This document shows, piece after piece, positions 1 through 6,506 of a DNA stretch of 26,169 nt (the stretch's first letter is position 1; every line of letters starts with the position of its first letter). The notes under the pieces were generated by a model. That model did not search any database and was not told where the DNA came from. It saw only the letters and a program-made list of their open reading frames with translations. The stretch lies in contig JBCBSS010000114.1 of the NCBI GenBank assembly GCA_039819065.1, forward strand, positions 1 to 26,169, in the 5' to 3' direction. The position numbers and the translations under genes are program-made. Origin of the DNA: JBCBSS01 sp039819065 (GTDB taxonomy: Bacteria; Bacteroidota; Bacteroidia; Cytophagales; Cyclobacteriaceae).

Positions 1-183
1 TTCAGACATAGGATTGTTTTTTGACTGTTTCTAAAATTAAATTATTGATAAGTAATTACAAAAAAAATTTACCATTTAAGTTCCTCAAGAAAGGCATGTA
101 TGTTCTGCATGGGTGATCAAAGTACGCTTTCAAAAAATGTCAGTCTGACGAGGACTTATATAGTTAAAGATGAAAATTAATTT

Positions 184-1731
184 CTAAATATCAAACTTTA
201 TTCCCTGAGCAAGAGGAAGTTCAGTCCCATAGTTAATTGTGTTCGTCTGACGTCTCATATAAATCTTCCAGGCATCTGAACCAGACTCTCTTCCACCACC
301 GGTCTCCTTTTCTCCTCCAAAGGCTCCACCGATCTCTGCTCCGGAAGTACCGATATTCACATTGGCGATACCGCAATCCGAACCGGCATGTGACAGGAAC
401 AATTCTGACTCTCTCATGCTGGTAGTCATAATTGCTGAAGATAGTCCTTGTACCACACCGTTCTGCAATGCGATAGCTTCTTCAAGCTCGTTGTATTTTA
501 TCAAATATAGAATGGGTGCAAATGTCTCGTTTTGCACGATCTCAAAATCATTACTTACCTCATAGACTGCTGGTTTCACGTAGCATCCGGAACCGTATTG
601 TTCCCCTTCCAATACACCGCCTTCGATGACTACTTTACCCCCTTCTTTGTCCAACTGCTCGAGGGCCTTTAAATAGAGACCAACCGCATCCTTATCAATT
701 AGCGGTCCTACATGATTACGCTCATCCAGTGGATTACCAATTTGTAGTTGTTTGTACGCTGATACAATCCTTTCTTTGACTTGATCATAAACAGATTCAT
801 GAATAATCAACCTTCGGGTGGAAGTACAACGCTGTCCACAAGTACCCACAGCGCCAAAGACCGCTCCTACGATGGTCATGTCTAAATCAGCGTGTTCTGA
901 TATAATGATGGCATTATTACCGCCTAGCTCCAAAAGAGATTTTCCTAATCGAGCACCCACCGCAGCACCTACTGCCTTACCCATACGGATAGAACCTGTA
1001 GCTGAAACGAGTGGAACTCGTGTATCGTTGGAAAGCAGCTCTCCTATTCTGTAATCGCCGTTAACAATGCAAGAAACGCCTTCAGGCACATCATTAGCTT
1101 CGAAAACCTTGGCTACAATCTTCTGGCAGGCTACACTGCATAGGGGTACTTTCTCTGAAGGCTTCCAGATGCATACATCGCCACAAACCCAGGCAAGCAT
1201 AGAATTCCAACTCCAAACCGCTACTGGGAAGTTAAAGGCAGAGATGATACCTACAATCCCTAGTGGGTGATATTGCTCGTACATGCGGTGATTGGGTCTT
1301 TCAGAATGCATGGTAAGTCCATGCAATTGTCGTGATAGACCTACAGCAAAATCACAGATATCGATCATTTCCTGCACCTCTCCCAGCCCTTCCTGGTAAG
1401 ATTTTCCCATTTCATAAGAAACCAGTTTGCCAAGCGGTTCTTTGTACTTTCTCAACTCTTCACCGATTTGCCTTACCACTTCACCGCGCTTGGGTGCTGG
1501 TTCTAATCGCCAGACATTAAAAGCGCCTTGCGCCTTTTGAACCACTTGGTCATAGTCTTGCTGATCACCAGCACTTACCTTACTAATCAACTCGCCATCG
1601 GCTGGTGAATAGGATGCTAACACTTCACCTCTGCCATCCAACCAGTTGTTTCCTGTAGAAACACCCGAGTTATGATCTTCTATACCAAGTGCTTTAAGTG
1701 CGGTAGTAATTCCAAATTGATCTTTTGACAT
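184..1731 (-). CDS. ALDH7-family aldehyde dehydrogenase (alpha-aminoadipic semialdehyde dehydrogenase-like)
   Basis: This 515-residue cytoplasmic NAD(P)+-dependent aldehyde dehydrogenase oxidises an aldehyde to a carboxylate. The catalytic set is visible: Asn167 in SAFNFPVAVW, general base Glu268 in LLELGGNN, and nucleophile Cys302 in GQRCTSTRR. The C-terminal run GGAFGGEKETGGGRESGSDA and the family-typical length point to ALDH7 (antiquitin, lysine degradation) rather than a betaine- or succinate-semialdehyde enzyme; this is family knowledge plus motif reading. The start is an ATG at 1731. No Shine-Dalgarno sequence is seen, which is normal for Bacteroidota. It lies downstream of the protease gene on the same strand, but a strong terminator at 1795-1832 separates them, so it should have its own promoter in 1732-1794; none was identified with confidence. 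No link to the alginate locus is implied. Substrate is inferred. Confidence 0.9.
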   Translation of the reverse strand: MSKDQFGITTALKALGIEDHNSGVSTGNNWLDGRGEVLASYSPADGELISKVSAGDQQDYDQVVQKAQGAFNVWRLEPAPKRGEVVRQIGEELRKYKEPLGKLVSYEMGKSYQEGLGEVQEMIDICDFAVGLSRQLHGLTMHSERPNHRMYEQYHPLGIVGIISAFNFPVAVWSWNSMLAWVCGDVCIWKPSEKVPLCSVACQKIVAKVFEANDVPEGVSCIVNGDYRIGELLSNDTRVPLVSATGSIRMGKAVGAAVGARLGKSLLELGGNNAIIISEHADLDMTIVGAVFGAVGTCGQRCTSTRRLIIHESVYDQVKERIVSAYKQLQIGNPLDERNHVGPLIDKDAVGLYLKALEQLDKEGGKVVIEGGVLEGEQYGSGCYVKPAVYEVSNDFEIVQNETFAPILYLIKYNELEEAIALQNGVVQGLSSAIMTTSMRESELFLSHAGSDCGIANVNIGTSGAEIGGAFGGEKETGGGRESGSDAWKIYMRRQTNTINYGTELPLAQGIKFDI

Positions 1732-1794
1732 GAGTTAAATGGATTGTAAATGGTTGGAAATCAACAATATTTGTTCGCGATTAAAATCTGCCTA

Positions 1795-1832
1795 AAATTA
1801 AAAAAGAGCGCCATAAACAAGGCACTCTTTCT
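1795..1832 (-). terminator. Rho-independent terminator of the HtrA-like protease gene
   Basis: On the minus strand a 10-bp stem (arms 1821-1830 and 1803-1812, one G-U pair, 8-nt loop) is followed by a T-rich tail. It lies 80 bases downstream of the protease stop codon and just upstream of the ALDH gene, so it separates the two transcription units. Confidence 0.75.
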
Positions 1833-1911
1833 GATTATAAATTTTATGATTTACTCCGATTCGGCTTGTTTCGCCATGAGCAAATAACCGCCGATGCTGG
1901 TGGAGATATAG

Positions 1912-3372
1912 CTACCACTTTAGGCCGTGAGCGTCACGCTTGCCACTTTTGTTGATCCCTTCTACCAAGACACCACCACGCTTGTTTTCCATAATTCTAT
2001 GCAGTTCTTCAATATTGTCTACTTCTACTTTATCTATTGATATAATGATAAAACCTTCCTCAACACCGGCATCTTTCCATTTCCCATCATCGACATCTGT
2101 AACCATCACCCCTCCTTCAAGATCCATATCGGTGAGCTCGCTAAGAGATAGGTTTTCAAAGGTCGCACCCTCGAGTTTGTTATCGAAGGTTCTTTTTATC
2201 ACCCTGATGCTACCTTCTGTATTTTTTAGAATGGCCAACGCACTTCGTCTGATTCCTGATCGGCTATAAGTCACTTTGATCTCATCTCCGGGACGATTAC
2301 GAGCCACTATTTCCTGCAGTTCGGCAACACTGCCCACTTCAACGTCATTCACACCGATGATGACATCACCCGGGGTAAGCCCGGCGTCCTCTGCAGCGCT
2401 ATTATCATTCACATAGCTCACATAGACACCTCTGGTTAGGTCTAATCCTTCTAATTCCGCTATCTGTGCACTAACATCCTGTATTCTGATACCTAATAAA
2501 CCTCTTTGCACTGCTCCAAACTCAAGCAGGTCATCCATGACTTTTTTCACCAATGTGACCGGAACAGCAAAAGAATAGCCTGCGTAAGTACCGGTAGAAG
2601 TAGCAATGGCTGTGTTAATGCCAATTAATTCACCTCTCAGGTTGACCAGGGCACCGCCACTATTACCGGGGTTGACCGCAGCATCAGTCTGAATAAATGA
2701 TTCTATTTGTAGGTTATTTCTATCTCGAAGAATGCCAATGTTACGGGCTTTGGCACTTACTATGCCGGCGGTCACGGTAGAATTCAAGGTGAATGGATTA
2801 CCAACAGCCAGCACCCACTCCCCTGGGTAGACATCGTCAGAATTGCCATATTCGACAAACTGTAGTCCATTGGCTTTGATTTTTAACAAAGCTAAATCAG
2901 TGGTAGGATCCTTTCCTACTACTTTGGCAAAGTAGCGTCGATTATCGTTTAATATGACCTCTATTCTACTAGCATCCTCTATGACATGATAGTTGGTGGC
3001 CACGAAGCCGTCATCTGAGATGATGACGCCGGAACCTGAGGATTGCCCGCCTCTGTTACCACCCTGATAGTCTCGGAAGAGGTTTTCTAGGGGGTTAAAG
3101 CTATATTCGCCGGAGCTATACTGCGACCGGATATGAACCACACCGGGGATAGATTTTTCTGCCGCCAGAATAAAATTTAACCCATTAGGAACTACGATAT
3201 CGGGTTTCTTTACCTCGGCATTGCTGGTGGTAAGTACTACGTTCTGTCGTTCCTCAATTGATTTATAATCGGAAGCCGAAAAGTCTACGAAGTAAAACAC
3301 ACCCACCAACACTATTAGCCCACCGAAAACAGAGGAGAGCAATAGCGCTACAAAAAAATTTCTCTTACTCAT
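1912..3372 (-). CDS. Do/HtrA-family periplasmic serine protease (DegP/DegQ-like)
   Basis: An envelope quality-control protease/chaperone of 486 residues. A hydrophobic N-terminal segment (about residues 7-29) exports or anchors it. The trypsin-like domain has the full triad: His129 in ATNYHVIEDA, Asp159 in DPTTDLALLK, and Ser238 in NPGNSGGALV. Two PDZ domains follow, roughly residues 290-385 (GLLGIRIQDV onward) and 400-475 (GVMVTDVDDG onward), the usual Do architecture. The stop falls after GLKW, a normal-looking C-terminus for the family. The gene is followed by a terminator at 1795-1832. It lies next to the small heat-shock gene on the same strand, which fits a stress-protein neighbourhood, but a terminator between them argues against one operon. 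Whether it is DegP- or DegQ-like cannot be told from sequence alone. Confidence 0.95.
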   Translation of the reverse strand: MSKRNFFVALLLSSVFGGLIVLVGVFYFVDFSASDYKSIEERQNVVLTTSNAEVKKPDIVVPNGLNFILAAEKSIPGVVHIRSQYSSGEYSFNPLENLFRDYQGGNRGGQSSGSGVIISDDGFVATNYHVIEDASRIEVILNDNRRYFAKVVGKDPTTDLALLKIKANGLQFVEYGNSDDVYPGEWVLAVGNPFTLNSTVTAGIVSAKARNIGILRDRNNLQIESFIQTDAAVNPGNSGGALVNLRGELIGINTAIATSTGTYAGYSFAVPVTLVKKVMDDLLEFGAVQRGLLGIRIQDVSAQIAELEGLDLTRGVYVSYVNDNSAAEDAGLTPGDVIIGVNDVEVGSVAELQEIVARNRPGDEIKVTYSRSGIRRSALAILKNTEGSIRVIKRTFDNKLEGATFENLSLSELTDMDLEGGVMVTDVDDGKWKDAGVEEGFIIISIDKVEVDNIEELHRIMENKRGGVLVEGINKSGKRDAHGLKW

Positions 3373-3541
3373 ATCACAGGAATTTAACTACTGAAGTAAA
3401 TAAGATAACGTGTATCACAAAGCATCAGTTTTGAAAAATGAATATCCTGCCCAATTTCTTTTTAAAAAAAACGACTATTGGCAAATAATTGTCGGCTTGA
3501 GGGAAAAAGGCGAGTGATGCTGAAAGGAACGCAAACAAGAA

Positions 3542-3564
3542 AGGGTAGCCTTTTGAGCTACCCT
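3542..3564 (-). terminator. Terminator hairpin of the small heat-shock gene
   Basis: Perfect 8-bp stem (3542-3549 with 3557-3564) and 7-nt loop, followed on the minus strand by a short T-rich stretch. It lies 26 bases downstream of the hsp20 stop codon and 170 bases upstream of the protease start. Confidence 0.7.
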
Positions 3565-3589
3565 AATTCTAAACCAACCTTACCTATCC

Positions 3590-4018
3590 CTATTTAATCT
3601 CTATCTTTTTCCTGGTCTCCACTTTTTCCAACTTAGGAATCTCCACTGCCAAAATCCCGTCTTTATGGTTGGCAGAAATGTTTTCCTGATCTACTTCATC
3701 AGATAATCTGAAGCTTCTTGTAAAGGAGCCGAAGTGTGTTTCAACTTTGCGATAATTCCTTCCTTCTTTTTTGTCTTCAAACTTTCTCTCTCCACTAATC
3801 GTCAAAGTACCGTCGTTCACATCCAGTTTTAAGTCTTCTTTGCTCACACCAGGTAGTGCTACCTGAATCTCAAAGCTTTTCTCATTCTCGATTACATCGA
3901 CTCTAGGTGTAAAATCAGAAGGTGTGTAGTCTTTGTTGAAATCGCTAAAGAATTTGTCTAGTACACTAGAAAATGTTGTTGGTACGAAGTCTCTGTTATT
4001 ATATCTTACTAAGCCCAT
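3590..4018 (-). CDS. Small heat-shock protein, Hsp20/alpha-crystallin family
   Basis: A 142-residue ATP-independent holdase that binds unfolding proteins in the cytoplasm. The alpha-crystallin domain spans about residues 37-130. It includes the family signatures VDVIENEKSFEIQVALPGV, DGTLTISGERK and the late beta strand DGILAVEIPK. The C-terminal I-x-I anchor (IEI, near residues 139-141) needed for oligomer assembly is present. The short N-terminal arm is typical of bacterial class A members. It has its own terminator and is transcribed divergently from the Nramp-like gene. The 235-bp shared intergenic region holds a near-perfect palindrome (4155-4175) that may be an operator for one or both genes. 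No CIRCE element (TTAGCACTC-N9-GAGTGCTAA) is seen, so HrcA control is not supported. Confidence 0.95.
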   Translation of the reverse strand: MGLVRYNNRDFVPTTFSSVLDKFFSDFNKDYTPSDFTPRVDVIENEKSFEIQVALPGVSKEDLKLDVNDGTLTISGERKFEDKKEGRNYRKVETHFGSFTRSFRLSDEVDQENISANHKDGILAVEIPKLEKVETRKKIEIK

Positions 4019-4154
4019 AGTTTTAAAAGTCTTTTGTTTTCGAATTTTTAACTATTTACCTCACTATTATTCAAAACTGTACCAATCGTAAATTCGGGGC
4101 TTATCAGGTTCAAAACAAGACATTATGTCATTTTTTTGTCAAAATAGAGCAATT

Positions 4155-4175
4155 ATAATGACACAATGTCATTAT
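4155..4175. promoter_or_regulatory. Palindromic putative operator between hsp20 and the Nramp-like gene
   Basis: ATAATGACA and TGTCATTAT form perfect 9-bp arms around a CAA spacer. Further TGTCA half-sites occur at 4126-4130 and 4137-4141. The site sits midway between two divergent genes, as expected for a dimeric repressor or activator site. The regulator is unknown, and the palindrome is not CIRCE and not a clear MntR or Fur box. Confidence 0.45.
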
Positions 4176-4253
4176 TTAGGTGCCAATTTTGCGTTCAACC
4201 TCCTTTCCTATATCTTCAGAGTGGTTAAATCAAAGCGCTTTAAGTAGCACATA

Positions 4254-5507
4254 GTGAATCAAAAAATAAGGAAACTACTCAGGACACTAGGTCCTGGAAT
4301 TCTATTCGCCAGTACTTGTATAGGCGTTTCTCATTTGGTACAATCAACAAGAGCAGGAGCAGATTACGGTTTTGCCATGCTTTGGGCGGTCATTCTGGCC
4401 AACGTATTTAAATACCCTTTCTTCGAATTCGCCTCACGTTATACCAGTGCTACCGGTATCTCCATTCTAGATGGATACCGGAAAAAGGGTAAGTGGATCT
4501 TGATCATTTACCTGATGATTACTATCATCTCTATGTTCATTGTCACTGCGGCAGTAACCTTTATTACTGCCGGCCTGCTAGGCAATTTACTTGGCCTTGA
4601 GGGAGAGAACGTAACCGCGAACATGGCCGCCTTAGTATTAGGCGTGTGTGTATTGATCCTGGCAATTGGCAGATATAGCACCTTGGACAATTTATTAAAA
4701 CTGGTGGCAACGGTTTTAGTAGTGTCAACATTCACGGCCTTCTTCAGTGCATTATTCTTTGACAGACCTCCAATTGCACCTGATTTCGTACCGAAGGATG
4801 AGTGGTCGTCTACCGGTATTACTTTCTTAATAGCGCTTATGGGTTGGATGCCAACTGCGGTAGATGTTTCTACCTGGACTAGTCTCTGGGCGGAAGCTAA
4901 GATCAAACAATCAGGCTACCGTCCCACGCTTAAAGAAGCTTCGTTTGATTTCAACCTTGGCTACTGGGCTTCGGCGGTGATGGCTATTCTATTCCTCAGT
5001 TTAGGTGCGTTTGTAATATATGGCAGAGGCAATGGCCTACCCAATAGTTCACCAGCCTTCGCCAACGAGCTCATTCGCATATTTACTTCTACCATCGGTG
5101 ATTGGAGCTACTTCGTTATTGCGGTGGCTGCCTTCTCCACCATGTTCAGTACCACTATCACCGTGATTGACGGCTATGGCCGTGCCATGACCCGCAGCGT
5201 CAAGCTGTTGATGGATCAGTCAGGAGAGGATTCTCGCAAAAGCTATCTACTTTGGACAGTTTTAATGGCTCTGGGAGGTTTCATTGTGGTGTCTCAATTC
5301 CTGAACAACCTGAAACAGCTTGTAGATCTCGCTACTATTTTATCTTTCGTGGTAGCACCATTGGCTGGTTACCTGAATTATAACGTAATTTTCTCCAAAG
5401 AAGTCGGGGACCAGTTCAGGCCACCAAAATGGCTTAAGGTATTAGCCATAGCAGGACTGGTTTTCTTGAGTATTTTCACCATCATCTACTTCTACACATT
5501 GCTGTGA
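4254..5507 (+). CDS. Nramp-fold (SLC11-like) integral membrane transporter, motif-divergent
   Basis: A 417-residue inner-membrane protein with about 11 hydrophobic segments. The opening GPGILFASTCIGVSHLVQ and the overall layout match the Nramp family (PF01566), which normally carries Mn2+ or Fe2+ with protons. However, the TM1 DPGN metal-binding motif is replaced by CIGV, and the TM6 MPH-type motif is replaced by MGWMPTAVDVSTW. It therefore probably belongs to a divergent subgroup with another or unknown substrate. The start must be the GTG at 4254: an in-frame TAG occupies 4251-4253, and the N-terminal LRTLGPG of the family follows directly. A terminator-like hairpin follows at 5550-5580. 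It is a single gene, divergent from hsp20. Confidence 0.8.
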   Translation: MNQKIRKLLRTLGPGILFASTCIGVSHLVQSTRAGADYGFAMLWAVILANVFKYPFFEFASRYTSATGISILDGYRKKGKWILIIYLMITIISMFIVTAAVTFITAGLLGNLLGLEGENVTANMAALVLGVCVLILAIGRYSTLDNLLKLVATVLVVSTFTAFFSALFFDRPPIAPDFVPKDEWSSTGITFLIALMGWMPTAVDVSTWTSLWAEAKIKQSGYRPTLKEASFDFNLGYWASAVMAILFLSLGAFVIYGRGNGLPNSSPAFANELIRIFTSTIGDWSYFVIAVAAFSTMFSTTITVIDGYGRAMTRSVKLLMDQSGEDSRKSYLLWTVLMALGGFIVVSQFLNNLKQLVDLATILSFVVAPLAGYLNYNVIFSKEVGDQFRPPKWLKVLAIAGLVFLSIFTIIYFYTLL

Positions 5508-5549
5508 AGCTCCCTTACCGAATGGCCCCTGACAAGTAACGCCATTTAG

Positions 5550-5580
5550 AAAAATTGTAAAAAAAGATTTTGCAATTTTT
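5550..5580 (+). terminator. Terminator-like hairpin after the Nramp-like gene
   Basis: A 13-bp A/T-rich stem with one G-U pair (5550-5562 with 5568-5580) around the loop AAAGA, ending in five T residues, 43 bases after the stop codon. Its 3' arm overlaps the predicted tRNA promoter -33 element. Confidence 0.55.
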
Positions 5581-5600
5581 AATCTGAAGCCCTAATATTG
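5568..5600 (+). promoter_or_regulatory. Predicted Bacteroidota-type promoter of tRNA-Asn
   Basis: A -33-like TTTTG at 5568-5572 is followed after 20 bases by TAATATTG at 5593-5600, seven of eight matches to the Bacteroidota -7 consensus TAnnTTTG. It would start transcription about 20 bases before the mature tRNA. Spacing and location fit; the call is by eye. Confidence 0.5.
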
Positions 5601-5628
5601 CAGTCCGTTTTCAACGGAGCATCAATAT

Positions 5629-5702
5629 TCCCCCTTAGCTCAGTTGGTTAGAGCGGCTGACTGTTAATCAGTAGGTCCTTGGTTCGAGTCCAAGAGGGGG
5701 AG
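5629..5702 (+). tRNA. tRNA-Asn (anticodon GTT)
   Basis: A complete cloverleaf is visible. The 7-bp acceptor stem pairs TCCCCCT (5629-5635) with AGGGGGA (5695-5701), with discriminator G5702. The D-arm is GCTC...GAGC. The anticodon arm is GCTGA / TCAGT around the loop CTGTTAA, with anticodon GTT at 5663-5665. The T-arm carries GGTTCGAGTCC. CCA is not encoded. It has a good promoter upstream and a strong hairpin directly downstream, and it is the intact first member of a tandem array that repeats its internal sequence at 6021-6116 and 6435-6503. Confidence 0.97.
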
Positions 5703-6020
5703 CAAAATCCGAAAAACCTAGCTAAACGCTAGGTTTTTTGCGTTTATGACTATGTACTCCGTCTATATCCTCTTCTCAGAAAATCTTCAGAAACATTATA
5801 TTGGTTATTCCTCAGACTATCAGAGCAGAATAGTATACCATAACGATTCTGCCAGAAACCAGATCTGGACTAAGAGAGGTATTCCCTGGAAGCTATTTCA
5901 TCTGATTGGCGGATTAACCGAGCCTCAAGCCATCGCTACAGAAAAGCATATTAAGAAAATGAAATCCAAAAAATACATTCAAAACCTTTGGGCCTATCCT
6001 GAAATGAATGAAAAACTAAA
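5637..6020 (+). repeat. Tandem array unit A (tRNA-Asn body, terminator, GIY-YIG gene)
   Basis: First unit of a head-to-tail repeat. It runs from the D-arm of the intact tRNA (AGCTC at 5637) to the equivalent AGCTC at 6021. From the acceptor 3' strand (5695) to the next D-arm (6021) is exactly 326 bp, the same as in unit B (6109 to 6435). Confidence 0.75.
5712..5739 (+). terminator. Terminator of tRNA-Asn, directly before the GIY-YIG gene
   Basis: A perfect 11-bp stem (5712-5722 with 5728-5738) with loop TAAAC and a run of six T at 5734-5739. The nuclease ATG begins only 6 bases after the T run, so no ordinary promoter fits between them. The nuclease must rely on read-through from the tRNA transcript or on a promoter inside the tRNA/hairpin segment. 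Confidence 0.8.
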
Positions 6021-6036
6021 AGCTCGATTCGGTTAG
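5746..6036 (+). CDS. Small single-domain GIY-YIG endonuclease next to tRNA-Asn
   Basis: A 96-residue protein made almost entirely of a GIY-YIG nuclease domain (PF01541). The first strand is VYILFSEN, the second is HYIGYSSD, the putative catalytic Arg lies in SRIVYHN, and the metal-binding Glu lies in AIATEKHIKKMKS. Single-domain proteins of this type (UPF0213/YhbQ-like) are common in Bacteroidota; their cellular role is poorly known. Two starts are possible: ATG 5746, or ATG 5752, which gives the usual MYSVYIL opening and matches the broken copy at 6168. The last codons (GCT CGA TTC GGT TAG) are themselves tRNA D-arm-like sequence, so the stop codon comes from a duplicated tRNA segment. The gene is intact, whereas its downstream paralogue is broken. 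Confidence 0.85.
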   Translation: MTMYSVYILFSENLQKHYIGYSSDYQSRIVYHNDSARNQIWTKRGIPWKLFHLIGGLTEPQAIATEKHIKKMKSKKYIQNLWAYPEMNEKLKARFG

Positions 6037-6116
6037 AGCGGCTGATCCCGATAGCAATCGGGATAGGTCCTTGGTTCGCCGGTGCCGATCACTATCGGCA
6101 AGATCAATAGGGGGAG
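6021..6116 (+). pseudogene. tRNA-Asn remnant carrying two inserted palindromes (unit B)
   Basis: The segment reproduces the tRNA-Asn D-arm (GGTTAGAGCGGCTGA at 6031-6045), variable/T-arm region (TAGGTCCTTGGTTCG at 6064-6078) and acceptor 3' end (AGGGGGA at 6109-6115). It lacks the 5' acceptor strand. The 11 bases of the anticodon loop and 3' anticodon stem are replaced by the 18-bp palindrome TCCCGATAGCAATCGGGA (6046-6063). The second half of the T-arm is replaced by 30 bases that contain GCCGAT-CACT-ATCGGC (6084-6099). It cannot be a functional tRNA. Confidence 0.8.
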
Positions 6117-6128
6117 CTAGAAAATCAG

Positions 6129-6157
6129 AAAGCTTGGCAAAATGCCGAGCTTTTTTT
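6129..6157 (+). terminator. Terminator hairpin of unit B
   Basis: A 10-bp stem with one G-U pair (6129-6138 with 6144-6153), loop AAAAT, then a T run to 6157. It aligns with the unit A hairpin at 5712-5739. Both arms differ in sequence between units, yet pairing is kept. Confidence 0.7.
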
Positions 6158-6167
6158 GTTTCCACTA

Positions 6168-6450
6168 ATGTAAACCGTCTACATTCTATTCTCTGAGAAC
6201 CTTCGGAAGTTTTATATAGGCTATTCAGCCAACCATCAAGAGAGAATAGCGTATCGCAACAATTACAAAAAAAACAGATCTGGACTAAGAGAGGTATTCC
6301 TTGGAAGCTATTTCATCTGATTGATTGATTAATCCAGCCTCGTGCAACTGCCTTCGAAAAGCACACTAAAAAAAGAAATCCCAAAAATACATTCAAAACT
6401 TCTGAGCCTCTCCTGAAATGAATGAGAATCTGAAAGCTCGGTTCGGTTAG
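6168..6450 (+). pseudogene. Degenerate GIY-YIG nuclease copy (unit B)
   Basis: This DNA aligns along its whole length with the intact nuclease gene. Near-identical blocks include ACAGATCTGGACTAAGAGAG around 6272 and TGGAAGCTATTTCATCTGAT shortly after. The reading frame is destroyed. Codon 2 is TAA (ATG TAA at 6168-6173). The translation then reads VYILFSENLRKFYIGYSAN before a frameshift in an A-rich run near 6265-6272, followed by an in-frame stop after TTTCATCTGATT. As in the intact gene, the copy ends in D-arm-like sequence with TAG at 6448-6450. Remaining similarity is high enough that decay is probably not ancient, or was slowed by gene conversion. Confidence 0.85.
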
Positions 6451-6503
6451 AGCGGCTGATCCAGATAGCAATCGAGATAGGTCTTTGGTTCGCAGGTGCC
6501 GAT
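6435..6503 (+). pseudogene. Third, truncated tRNA-Asn remnant (unit C)
   Basis: It repeats the D-arm (GGTTAGAGCGGCTGA at 6445-6459), a decayed copy of the anticodon palindrome (TCCAGATAGCAATCGAGA at 6460-6477), the T-arm start, and the first half of the second palindrome up to GCCGAT at 6503. It then stops abruptly. It shares the palindromic replacements with unit B, not with the intact tRNA. Confidence 0.75.
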
Positions 6504-6506
6504 GAT

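Larger units (their letters stand above)
6021..6434 (+). repeat. Tandem array unit B (tRNA remnant, hairpin, broken GIY-YIG)
   Basis: Second head-to-tail unit, 414 bp against 384 bp for unit A. The 30-bp difference is fully explained by the two palindrome replacements (+7 and +22) and one extra D-loop base; the rest has the same net length. Confidence 0.75.

Noticed and set aside
1..183. Possible gene or hairpin at the left edge
   Set aside because: A/T-rich, no open frame or strong hairpin visible; too short to judge.
184..1731. Aldehyde dehydrogenase as part of the alginate pathway
   Set aside because: Its ALDH7 signatures, opposite strand and distance of over 6 kb do not support a role in DEH or KDG metabolism.
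1840..1911. Short open stretch after the HtrA stop in the +1 frame (SYISTSIGGYLLMAKQAESE)
   Set aside because: Could suggest a frameshifted C-terminus, but the protease already ends in a family-like GLKW and the extension has no known match; treated as untranslated.
4019..4253. Mn or Mg riboswitch before the transporter
   Set aside because: No yybP-ykoY or M-box-like conserved core or terminator/antiterminator pair was seen; only the palindrome stands out.
4508..4906. Minus-strand open frame of 132 codons inside the Nramp-like gene
   Set aside because: Shadow of a clear membrane protein; no start context or recognisable domain.
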